The notes under the pieces are model-generated. The model had not been told where the DNA came from, made no database searches, and saw only the letters and a program-made list of their open reading frames with translations. Of a stretch of 64,000 nt of DNA, positions 21,009 through 31,743 are shown in pieces. The stretch's first letter is position 1. The number at the start of each line of letters is the position of its first letter. A program made the position numbers and the translations under genes. This stretch comes from Lasiosphaeria ovina (Eukaryota; Ascomycota; Sordariomycetes; Sordariales; Lasiosphaeriaceae): assembly GCA_033439765.1 (NCBI GenBank), contig JAULSN010000003.1, positions 5,890,001-5,954,000 of the forward strand, in the 5' to 3' direction.

Positions 21009-22390
21009 ATGAATTGTTGTCCAACGATGGAGGATTCTCTCCCATTAGGAAGTGCAGCCTGGACGGGTGGGGAGGAATATGGCGGTGAATACGCCGACCG
21101 CATCAATCAGTTCACTGGCCAAGTCAGCGAAAAAGCCTTACTGTCATATGCCTCGTCACTCAGGGGTAATCAACCATGCACAATTTCTTCCGAGTTTTCC
21201 GTGGGGAATTTCAACCTCGTGCGCAAGATCCGGTTCGATGACGGTGTCGAGTGGATCGCGAGGTTACGGATGCCTCCGATTGCTGGTCAAGAAACCGAGA
21301 TGGCCCCTGATTGGGCCCGGCAGAAGATGCACTTGGATATGCGGTCCGAGCTTGCTACGATGGAGTTTATACGGCAAGTTCGCGACGCATCATTCTCCCG
21401 TCCCACCTCTGCGCTAAGTTAAGTCTCCCCACACACAGCCAGAACACAGAAATCCCAATCCCAAGAGTCTACGGTTATGAACTGAATAACCAAAATTCTG
21501 TTGGATGTCCATTTTCCATTATTGAATACGTCCACGGCAACACCGCAGAAGAGGTGGTTCGAAGCTATCCTGGCAAGCACGAAGGCATCCCTGCACAATT
21601 CGAGGAGAAATTCTGGCGGCAGATGGCCAAGGTCATGCTCCAGCTTGCCTCAGTCCGGCTACCAGAAATCGGCTCTATTATTCGGGACCAATCGGGCTCG
21701 TTTGTTGTGGGACCGTTGATTGAAACAGGTTCAGGGCCGTACGACTCTGCCGCTCAGTTCTACGCCGAATATCCCAAGGCCCTGAGTGAAAGCCATAGAG
21801 AGCAGGAGCAGGTTCGTGGGCAAGACGAACTGGTGCAAGCGTTCCAGTCTCTCGCCGCCTCTTTTCCGCCTCCTGCAGAGAGGGGAGGAGACGGCCCCGC
21901 GGAGGGTTTTGGCCTTGCCAACTACGATCTCAATCCAAACAACATCCTTGTTGATCGGGATTTCAACGTACTCGCCGTTATTGACTGGGACTCGGTTGTC
22001 TCGGTGCCCGATGCGGCCCTCTACCGCTTGCCATTTCTGATGGGCATCAGCTGCGCTGTTCCTGGAGTTGTCGACACACACCCCGCCGTGATGAGACGGG
22101 AGCAACTCGGGAGGCGGTTTGCCGAGGTTGTGGAGGCAGTGGCATTGGAGCAGGCGGATAATGACTCCAAAGCAGCGAACAAATGGCCCGCGTACGTTCT
22201 CACGAAGTCGGGATTTTTCTCCAAAGAAGCGGTTGCGTTCCGCTCGCTAGTCTACGTGAAAATGAAGCAGGATTGGGTCAACGAAAAGTGGCTGCAGGGC
22301 CTGAAATGGCTGAGCAAGCACGATGAGCCGCAGGTGGCGGAGTTTTATCTTGAAGGTTCAGAGTTGGACATGACGGTTGACTCGCTGTAG
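21009..22390 (+). CDS. APH-family (aminoglycoside phosphotransferase-like) protein
   Basis: Exons 21009-21377 and 21443-22390 encode 438 residues. The 65-bp intron joins MEFIRQ to NTEIPIPRVYGYE, the usual hinge text of fungal APH proteins (IPxPxVYGYE). The N-lobe shows SEFSVGNFNLVRKIRFDDGV followed by EWIARLRMP. The catalytic loop reads NYDLNPNNILVD, where the normal H of H-x-D-x4-N is replaced by N, and the metal-binding site is IDWD. The family transfers phosphate to small molecules or is catalytically silent; the fungal members are mostly uncharacterised. The start MNCCPTMEDSL is chosen because upstream frame text is not family-like. It probably acts in the cytoplasm. The His loss makes catalysis uncertain. 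Confidence 0.85.
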
Positions 22391-23606
22391 ACTACCTAGT
22401 CTAGGCTCTTGAAACTTGCTGTCGCGATAACACGATTGCGGCGGTTCTCGTTGTTCTTTCTTTCCTCAGAGTTCGCCACACTCTGGATATTGTTCGAGAT
22501 GGCACGCCCTAACCCGTACTTGCAGGATTTAGAGTTTTATTCTTCTCGTTTCGTTTCCCAGAGAGAATCCAGACTTCTTTGGGCCCAGTCAATTCCGAAA
22601 GGGGCCGTTCAATTATTCTAATGCTACCATGCGGCTCCAGGTTCTCGATCACTAAAACAGCCGCCACGTTGTCTCGGCACGGCTCTGTGACGACTCCGAC
22701 CAATCAAACCAATTTATGAGTCCGGGAAAAAAAAAATCTTTCGGCCAGCTGGCCACGACTAGACCATGACTTCCTGCAGACCTTCCCGCGGCATTGACGC
22801 CTGGAACCCGCTTCAGGATTGTCTATCAAGCAGGTCATGCAAACTATCTACCTTGGCGAGCGTTTGGGGCCAAGGGAGAGAGCCTAGTGCCTTGATGAGG
22901 CTTGTGAACCAATGGTCTATCACTCGCCTCAGCTGCGACGTGGGACGACGCAATGCTTCTTTCACTTTCCCGCATACATAGTGTGGAACAGCGGTCCCCT
23001 TTTGATTGATATTCCGTCTTGTCTCTGACCAATCTCATCGTGGGTCCGAGTCTAACCTCCAAAAAGCGAGCTCTCGCCCAATTGAAATACTAATTACCTA
23101 GCTTTGAGCTCACAAGCACCGCGGCGCATTCAAAGGCTTTCAGAACTAGCTTCGGCACCCTACCGACATGCCATTCCTTTTGAATCCGCGGAACTGGCCG
23201 GGCGATCCACGACGTAGTATTTGAGGGAGTTATTGACAACAACAACACCAAGGTGTGGCTGGCTGAAGCAGACAGACTGGGCTTAATCATTGCCTGTCGA
23301 GCACGTCGGCGATTCCGGCCCCAAACTCGCGCTCAGCAGGATTGATTCCTAGCGCTCAATACAATGGTAATGGCGTCTCCCGGTTGTATGAACTTGACTG
23401 GACCAAGTGCGGCCAGTACTACCGCCAAGTACAAATACATAAACTCTTGAATGTCCCAAATATCCAACTCAACAGTCCCGAGCTAATTAGACACCCCTTG
23501 ATTTTCAAATTTGAATCGACATCTTCCCCTTCTCACGCATTCCCACCTTTCTTTCCCACCGCTCACATTCCTCGCCTTTCATCAGGAACTGCACCCGATT
23601 CACACC
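22391..23606. other. Intergenic, promoter of the copia-disrupted gene
   Basis: No gene is supported; short frames show no motif. The right end immediately precedes the CACCATGG start of the host gene at 23607. Confidence 0.35.
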
Positions 23607-23634
23607 ATGGCTGACCTCGCTGCCAATGCTGTTG
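23607..23634 (+). pseudogene. 5' end of host gene cut by copia insertion
   Basis: ATG at 23607 in the context CACACCATGG encodes MADLAANA before the retrotransposon begins. The last five bases, TGTTG (23630-23634), are the target-site duplication and recur at 29594-29598. Beyond the element the same frame resumes with VALKSLRKKVDY. So the start and the first eight codons of the gene lie here, 5.96 kb from the rest. Confidence 0.85.
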
Positions 23635-23807
23635 TGTGGCCAGGCTAGCAGGGATCAGGCCGGACCCCGGCCTGATGCCCTCAAGCCGAGGCATAAGTGG
23701 ATATGGGATCCACCGGTCCAGGCCATCACTTCCACATATATATTCCGCTATGGCCCAGATAGCTAGACTTCCTCCAAGCAATCCAGTCCTTACCTTTCCT
23801 CCCAACA
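23635..23807 (+). repeat. 5' LTR of the copia element
   Basis: Begins TGTGGCCAGG and ends CCCAACA (TG...CA). It matches the 3' LTR over its whole length except for a 2-bp indel at the start (TGT--GG versus TGTATGG) and one A/G difference (CCGCTATGG versus CCGCTGTGG). The near-identity implies a young insertion. Confidence 0.9.
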
Positions 23808-24034
23808 GGTTATGAGTTCCCGTCGCTTCAACAATTGAAGCTATTCCCACTTTTGTTTACAGTCCCTTTTCGACCCTGCAGCACATCCGATCACCGGAAC
23901 TACCGATTCCCCGGACCTGCACGTCCAACGTCGAATACCTACGGCCCTCCCTACGGCCTATAGCGCTCCCGGAAGGCCCATACGCGCCCTCCACGTCCCT
24001 ATCCCCTGTCCCTAAAGTCATCGCCAGCCCTACA

Positions 24035-25010
24035 ATGGTCAAAGTCAAGGTCCCTGAATTGAAGGGCGACGAGAACTTCGTCGCCTAGAAGGCAGCGATC
24101 CGTAACGCCCTCGGTTCTACAGGCCTAATTACATATATCGAACCGATTACACCGCCCGGAGCCACGCCGGCCCCGACGGTAGGCATGCCCACACCCGCTA
24201 CAACCTTCACTATACCGGGTAGCATCACCCTGGGTAGTATCACCCCGGGTACCGCCACACCCGGCATAGCCATATCGGGCACCGCCACACCGGTATTCGC
24301 CCTCGACTCTACGGAATACCTAACCTAGTATATAGGCCGCTATATAGCGGTAGGAATCATTATAACTACCCTTACTAATCCTATAGTAGTTCAAATACTT
24401 CGTCAATACGGCTGGTCATAAGTAGAAGAAGACCCGAAGGTCACGTTTAACCTGGTCTACTATACGATTCCGAATATAGGCAAGCTCTCCCGCCGCGAGC
24501 TCCTATGAGAGTTTTCCTCCCTCTACCGTAAGGACTTTAATATAATATACGGCCTAATTAATAAGCTATAACTCCTCAAAGACTAACTCTAAATTATAAG
24601 TATAGTTATTAGCGACGACCAAGCCCTCTAGAACGCCCTTAGCTCCGTTAAGAATATATACCCTAACGACCTACTACTATAGGAATACTAGATTAAGAAT
24701 AAGAAACTAAACTAGTAAGGTTTCCTATAGATCCTTAACGTAAAAGCCGATAAAGAGAAGCGCTCCGGTTCCTACCTCCAGCTACCCAAACCGATAACCC
24801 CCTCCTTATAACCTACCTAATAGGTACCCTCGAATATATAAGGAGAGAATAAGAAGGGCGGTAGGGAGAAAGAATAATATAGCTAATATATAACTAAGAT
24901 CCTAAAGAGCTGGAAATATTATAAGCCCTATAGTAAATATATCCCGGCTAGAAAGGAATACTTCTAGTATAACCCCTAGGCGGCTCCTAATACCTAGAGA
25001 TAGAAAAGGG
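24035..25010 (+). pseudogene. copia gag region
   Basis: Starts at ATG 24035 (MVKVKVPELKGDENFVA) and is soon hit by TAG codons. A Pro/Thr/Gly-rich segment with GTATPGIAISGTATP-type repeats follows. The zinc-knuckle region near 24910-24980 is recognisable only by spacing (WKYYKPYSKYIPARKEYFWY), its cysteines having become tyrosines by G-to-A change. It would have formed the capsid. Confidence 0.6.
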
Positions 25011-25249
25011 AAGCTATAGCGGCTAAGGTAGGACCTTTAGGTACGGCTATAATACTATAATATAACTCGAGCGGCCTCGCCGGCCCCGAGACCTCGAACC
25101 TCCTATTTGGAGGAAGCTTCTATACTAGTCTATAGCCCCCTTATAGCGACCCTGAGGCTTCTACGGAGTAGGATTTTCACTAGAGCCCCCGGCGGAACCT
25201 CTAATAGCTACGACCGAAGTCTAATAGGCTCTTAAGGTAATAGAGATTA

Positions 25250-28200
25250 ATAAAGATATAGTTATCTTCGATATAGGCGCTTTAAAGACCTTATTTAATA
25301 ACCTTAAATGGTTTACGAAGCTTAGCCTACTCGCCCGTATATAGTAGTACGGCGGATCTACCGGCTATACGGCCAAGTTATTCCATATCGGTAACGTCAA
25401 ACTATCGATATATATAGGTAATACGTATCGGGATATATATCTCGGGTAGGTATACTACTACCCGGAAACCCCGGTTAACCTCGTAAGCCCTATATCCCTC
25501 TCTCTCGTAGGCCTTATATAGAATATAGAGGATAATAGGGTCCTAGAGAAAGGAAGTAGGAAGCCCGTAGCCGACCTTTAGTAGGTAGGCGGCCTGCTAG
25601 TCTTTCCATATATTATATCTCGCGACCTACCACCTAATATCACGGTTCGTAAGGCTCTACTAGCCTCGATCATATACGAAATGATATACCGGCGCCTCCT
25701 CTATACTAACCCGGAAATCGTCGTTAAGGCCTATAATAGAGCCGGCATTAAGATTATAGGTATATATAATAAAGACTTCTATAAGCCCTATATTCTCGGG
25801 AAGGTAATAGACCTAATCGATAAGAGGACCGAGGTAATATATAACGCTCTACTTAACTTTATTAGAGTTAACCTAATTACCTACCGCAAACCTGGCTACC
25901 TCGGCCAACGTTATACTACCTACTTTATTAATATTTACTCAGGCTATTATTAGATTCGTTTTTATAGAGAAAAGAAATAGGCCTTTATCGAGCTAGTATA
26001 GCTCGTTAAAATGGTCGAGATATAATTACGAAGAAAGATCAAGGTCATCGGTATCGATAGAGGTAGCGAATTCGGATAGGCCATATACGAGTTCTACGAC
26101 TCCAAGCTTAATAAATAGGCTAAAGAAAAGGGTATCGAGATATATAATACCCCGCCTAATACTCCGTAGATAAACGGAGTATTAGAAAGGGCGGGTAGGG
26201 AGATTATAATAAGAGCGAGAGTCCTAATAATCGAATACGGTATTCTTAAATACCTTTGGCTATTTATAGTTAATATAACGGTCCGGGTTCTCAACCTACT
26301 TCTAATATAACGTAACGAAGGAAGTAAAAGCCCTTATTAGGTTATATATAAAGGACTTAATATATATTATAGCCTTCATAAGCTATTTATTAAGTACCTA
26401 CGCTCCTACTACTACGCGGCTTACTTCTATAGAAAGAAGTAGACCCGTATAGACTCCGATAAGTTCATACCCCGCGTAATAGAGGGCAGGCTTATCGGCT
26501 ACGGGGACCTCCACGGTAAGATCTACTAGATCTATAAGCCAAAGGAAGGAAAGATTATTCGCGCCTCGGCCGTTAGGTTCAACGAGGAAGACACGCCGTC
26601 TACTTTAGAAGGTAATAAGGCCGAATACGAAGTTATATTTAAAGACTCAACCGTAGATAAAGTTAAGAGAGTAACTAATATAGAGATCGATATACTAACC
26701 CCGGCCTTACTAGCACCTACCCGGTAGGCACCGCCGTAAGCCGATAAATATACGTATACGCCTCCCCGCGAACCCTCCCGCTATTCTACGGTATTCCCGT
26801 CCCCAGAGACTACCCCGGGCGCCTTATAAATCGGTATACCTAAGCCGCCCTCGCTCATACCGGTTAAGGACCTCGGTACCGTACCTATCATCACAATACA
26901 ACACTAGAGTACCCTCAACACCATACCGCGCGCATCTATAACGGCCCAGCTACCGGCACGGCCCTCAATACGAGCCTTACCTAATACCCCGCCGCCCTCC
27001 CCGCCTATACGTAACTCTATTCAGGTCCGGTTCGCGGAAGAGGATAGAGAGCCTTTCTTCGAAGCCAAAGACATCGCTAATATCATAGAAGAAGCCCCGG
27101 TACCTACCTCATAACCCCTAGTAACGAGGATAACGTAGTCCCCGGCTATAAGGGCCGTAACCCGCCTTCCCCCGGTCCGGAAGCGACCGGCACTAACGGT
27201 AACGCCAATAGCCGCCGCCTTAAGGCCTCGCCGCCCGCCCAAACCACTACCTAAGTCTATATACCTAGTCCATAAGGTCCCTATATAGTACTACGAAATC
27301 GGCTTCCTTTTATTAGTAATATAGGCCATATATAACCTAACTACCTAGTAGAAGCTAGAGATCCCTAAGAATCTTCGAGCCGCCCAGAAGACCCTAGATT
27401 ACGATACTAGCTAGCTACCTACGATAAAGTCATAGATTAAGAGCCTCAAAATAATATAGGTCTTTACCCTCGTTAATAGGCCTACTAGAGTACTAGTACT
27501 ACCCGGGAAATAGGTATACGATACTAAACTCGAAATAGCTCTTAACGAGTAGGTAAAGCGAGCCCGCTTTATAGTCTACGGTAACTACGAAGAAGATAAC
27601 TAGGCCCTCGATAATATATATACCGCCGTCGCTAATAGTACTAGCGTAAAGTACTTCCTTATTATAATTACGGTAAAGGGCTATAAGTATAGATAATTCG
27701 ACTTCAAAACCGCCTTCCTAAATACTAACGTGCCTAAGGGAACCACCATCTACGTTAAACAACCTCCCGGTATCCCCAATACTAACCGTACGAAGGTTTG
27801 GCTCCTTAATAAAGCCCTCTACGGCCTAAAGAAGTCTCCGCTCTACTAGTTTGATACTATCGTTCCCTTCTTCAAGGCCCTTAGCTTTATACCCTTCGGC
27901 TCCGACCTATACCTTCTTAAGTATAGAGAAAAGGACTACTATATTATCCTCTACGTAGATGACTTTATTATTACCGCTCTAACTAACGAAGAAATCAACC
28001 AAGTCCGTAATAGTATTATAGAACGGTTCGAGATTAAGGATATCGGGGAGCCTATAAGGTTCCTAGGTATTAATATCTTCTAGAGTAATAATAATACTAC
28101 GGTTTCCCTCTTATAGGAAGCTTATATCGACCTCATACTCGGAAAATTCGGCTACTAAGACCTCAACCCGACCAAAGCTCCCTAGCCCTTACGTATTGAG

Positions 28201-29252
28201 ATCCCCAGAATCTGGGACCCTCTCTATAAAGAAATAAAGGCCTATATTAAGAAGACCGGCTCCCTGAACTTCCTTATATATAATATAAGACCTAATATCG
28301 CCTATACTATCTCCAGGCTATATAAAGGTTGTTGGAATGACAAGGTCATTCATAATAGTCACTATAGTAACCGTTGCGAAAGGGTGGTTGGGAGATTGGT
28401 GGTATGTTCATTTATCTCTGCTCTGTTCTATTCCTTAGGGTTACAGGGTGCTTGGTGGTTTTGGGGGAGTGGGCTGTCCACAGGGTGGATGGTCCGTGCA
28501 CACTAAGGTCACGTGCTAGGGCAGCTGACCCGTGTGTCCGGGCCAGGCCCACTATTCTTCCTGACTGACCAATCAGGGCTATGCGGCCCGCCGAGCCGCC
28601 TCAGCCTCCGTAACTCTGATTGATCGGTTATTCCTACAAAGGTAATAGCGGCCCTTCTAAGGAATACCTATAAGTTATAAAGTACCTATTTCGCTACCTA
28701 AAGGGTACTAAGTACTTAACCCTTATATATAATTACAACCTTAACCTTAATAATATAAGCTTCATAACCTATGCCGATGCCTCCTTCGCCGACGACCTTC
28801 TATATCGCTACTCTACCGGCGCCTACGTCGTTTTCTTAGCCGGCTGCCCGGTATACTAGAAGACGAAGAAGCAGACCTACGTAGTACATAGCACCACTAA
28901 GGTAGAGTTTACGAACCTCATACCCGCCTTATAGTCCGCCTAGTGGATTAATGAACTACTCAAGGACTTCGGGGTATACTAACTACTTCCTATTGTGTTA
29001 TTTACTAATAGTATAAACGCCAAGATCAACGTCATGAACCCCCTCAATACAGCCCGCACTCGCTGTATCGATATACGATATAAATGGATTATTGATAGGG
29101 TTAAGAAAGGTATGATTAACGTGACTCACATCCCCGGGACCGAGATGGCTGTAGACGGTCTCACAAAGCCGCTTAGTATAGAAAAATACGCTCATTTCGT
29201 TAGAATGCTAGGAATGGAGGCACATAAGGTGCCCTGGCTAGTCAATAACTAA
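25250..29252 (+). pseudogene. copia pol: protease, integrase, RT, RNase H
   Basis: The order of domains is copia-type. The protease active-site-like FDIGAL is at about 25268. The integrase core has YSGYYxIRFY near 25940, DRGSEFG at about 26053 and NTPPNTPxINGVLERAGRE at 26140-26200. The reverse transcriptase (27540-28100) shows FDFKTAFLNT, LNKALYGLKKSPLYxF and the catalytic LYVDDF at about 27951. RNase H has YADASFADD near 28765 and CIDIRYKWIIDRVKKG near 29065, ending VDGLTKPLSIEKYAHFVRML. Tens of TAG/TAA codons stand where Gln or Trp are expected. A solo LTR splits the RNase H coding region. Confidence 0.85.
28330..28638. mobile_element. Solo LTR (309 bp) inside the copia element
   Basis: Begins TGTTGGAATGAC and ends GTTATTCCTACA, forming an imperfect terminal inverted repeat of the TG...CA kind. 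It is flanked by the 5-bp direct repeat AAGGT (28325-28329 and 28639-28643). It contains normal CpA and TpG dinucleotides while the flanking copia RNase H sequence is RIP-damaged, so it arrived after the damage or escaped it. No copy of its internal region is in the window. Confidence 0.85.
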
Positions 29253-29418
29253 CGATAAAGGCTCAAGGGGGTGGAAAGGCCATTTTACGATGAAAATACT
29301 GATTAGAAGGCTAGCTGAGCGGAACTTCCCGAACATACACTCAACACCAAGGAATTATCACCATACTATATTTAGACACATTTTACAGCCTCACTTGGAA
29401 GATTCTGGCCTGAGGGGG

Positions 29419-29593
29419 TGTATGGCCAGGCTAGCAGGGATCAGGCCGGACCCCGGCCTGATGCCCTCAAGCCGAGGCATAAGTGGATATGGGATCCACC
29501 GGTCCAGGCCATCACTTCCACATATATATTCCGCTGTGGCCCAGATAGCTAGACTTCCTCCAAGCAATCCAGTCCTTACCTTTCCTCCCAACA
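29419..29593 (+). repeat. 3' LTR of the copia element
   Basis: Begins TGTATGGCCAGG just after a purine tract (TGAGGGGG) and ends CCCAACA, followed by the TGTTG target duplicate. 175 bp, nearly identical to the 5' LTR. Confidence 0.9.
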
Positions 29594-31170
29594 TGTTGCC
29601 TTGAAGTCCCTCCGCAAGAAAGTGGACTATGCCCCAGCCGGTCGTCAACTCACCGATGCTGAGAAGGTAGAGAGGCAGGAGAAGTACGAGGCTGTACGTA
29701 CCCTATTTTCCCCCCACTAGATAACGCTGCTAACAGGCTCGACCATTCAGATTGATAAGGTCCTCACAAGCATCCGCGGCATGATCACGAATGCCTTGGA
29801 ATATCATCGCGCGTTTGAAAAGTCGAACCCACCGCCCTCGACATCGGGGGTATTCGAGACCCTGGTGGCGACTCCAGCAGTGGACCCGGGCCAGGCCCCG
29901 AAGAATGCCATGGGAAGCAATCTGTCGACGGTTGATGCCGCGACCAAGACCACGTCTGATTCAATTAGCAGCATCGTCTCGGACTTCGACACCATCGTTG
30001 CCCTTCCCGGGCTCTCCACATTCTCTGCCACCCTCGAGTCGGTGCCGGCGGTTGGCATTATCGACTCGACCATTTATTATGTCGCCACCTTACTGGACAA
30101 GAGCGTCAACGCGGTCCCGACGTGGCAGAAATTGGACGATCTCCCTGCTGTGCCCGCGGCGGGCGAGACCACGTCTCTGTTTTCGTACAGCGGCAGCTTT
30201 TACGACACCGTAGGAGCAGCGTCTGAGCAAAGACTCCCCGAGCTGCCGGCGACCCGGCACTGGCCAAAGCCGCCATCGACGACTGGGCTCAGATCTTCAA
30301 CCCGGGGTGGGTGCAGATGGGCTCGATCCTTCCGGAAGCCAATTCGCGGGCCATTTTCCAAGCCAACCACCGGGCCTCCAATGCGACCGCCATCAGCGCG
30401 TGCCTCGTTCGGGTCGCCAGCGACGGCAGTCTCACCTATTCTTCAGAGGCAATGGAGCAGAACATCAATCTGACCTTCACACCGCTAACTGTCACGCCAG
30501 GTCAGGCGACGGGCCTCCAAACGGCCCCAAGCCTCGCCAATGCGACCTTCTACAACAACCAACTCTGGGGATACGATTCTAGCAACGTCGTTTATGTATT
30601 CACGCCAACTTTCTCTGCCGGGACCTATGCTCTCTATTTCTAGATCTTGGTTGCGCTCCCCATCACTGACATCACTGCCGTCGATACCGGTGTTGTCGTG
30701 GTTGGAACGGCAATATGTATAGGTTCATGATCGTTTCGCCAACGGCTGAAAACTCGCAGATCACGCAGCAGTGGGAGCTGTGGATGCCGTTAAACGGCGT
30801 GTCCTGTCAAGGGGCTGCTGACCCGGGCGTCCTCCTGGATCTCAAGGCGCCCACCGTGGCCCTCCAGGCCAACTACATTAATGCACAAACAAGCCTGTTC
30901 CCGTACCTCGACTAGATCAAGGCCTGCACCATCAGTCACTCCGCCTACCTCAACAACCTCCTCACCGATGCAAACAACTTCAAGGCCGCGGGGACCGACA
31001 CCGAAAAGGCCGCCATTGCCCAGGCCGCGGGGCTGGATGCAGTTTTGCACGCAGAGGTCCTCGGCCAGAATGGCTGCAAACCCGTAGATAAGTTACGATT
31101 TGCGCGAATAAATTGTGGTGAGGAGCCATTGCGTGATGGTATGGTGTATTACTGTTGTGGAAAATGTTAG
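29594..31170 (+). pseudogene. Main part of the host gene disrupted by copia
   Basis: The host frame resumes in phase (VALKSLRKKVDYAPAGRQLT ... KYEA), passes a 57-bp intron (29694-29750, GTACGT...TTCAG) and continues IDKVLTSIRGMITNALEYHR. It runs through VGIIDSTIYYVATLLDKSVN to SYSGSFYDTVGA. Near 30220 the frame shifts to DPALAKAAIDDWAQIFNPGW, which runs to a TAG after TYALYF (30641). Further segments MIVSPTAENSQITQQWELWM and YLNNLLTDANNFKAAGTDTE are separated by another shift and a TAG (30913). So besides the transposon it has at least two frameshifts and two stops. The protein would have been about 500 residues. It is an ascomycete family I cannot name, with no catalytic motif. Confidence 0.75.
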
Positions 31171-31743
31171 AAATTGTTGGAGATTTATAAGTGCTGCACA
31201 ACAGGCCACCCGCTTATGGCAGCTGGAGTCTCAATTTCACTGTCACCCCGCTTGCCAGGTTTTAATAAGCGCACGCCGAGAAACGGTGGAAAGAGGCTTG
31301 GCTGCAGATTCCTAGTGCTGCGCCTCCCCTTGGTCTCCTGAATGCGGGAGCGAATAAGGTTTGGTTGAGGTATCAGGGTGCAGAAAGCGGGTGGTTCTTT
31401 CCTGCACCAGGCCAATGGAAGCTGAAGGCAGCCCTTTTTGGTGGAAGCTAGAGCATCTCAGCCACACTGGGCTGCAGATGGGCTGACTTTGCAATTTGGG
31501 CTTCAACCCCCCGCACTCGGCCACCCTTCCTCGCCATGTTTTTTTCAGAGAATAATAGGTGGGACAAGAAAGCGCTTCTCAACTGCTTCAAACTTGTCAC
31601 CTCCCCATCTCGTTTCCTGGTCTCATTCTTACCTTACCTATCAAATTAGGCTGGTGTGCATGCCAAATAATTACAAATTGATCCATTGGTTGAATCGTCA
31701 GGCTCGTCCGCGAGGACTGGGTAAGTGAGCGCTGATCTGGACC
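31171..31743. other. Intergenic, promoter of the NLR gene
   Basis: No gene is supported. It separates the broken host gene from the NLR start. Confidence 0.35.

Larger units (their letters stand above)
23635..29593 (+). mobile_element. Ty1/copia LTR retrotransposon, RIP-damaged
   Basis: Full-length element with LTRs at both ends and a 5-bp target duplication TGTTG. The order gag, protease, integrase, reverse transcriptase, RNase H is that of Ty1/copia. The body from about 24060 to 28980 has almost no CpA or TpG dinucleotides, and expected Gln and Trp codons are TAG/TAA, so all ORFs are dead. The LTRs and the first and last several hundred bases keep normal CpA content. A 309-bp solo LTR is inserted in the RNase H region. 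It disrupts a host gene in its first exon. Confidence 0.9.
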
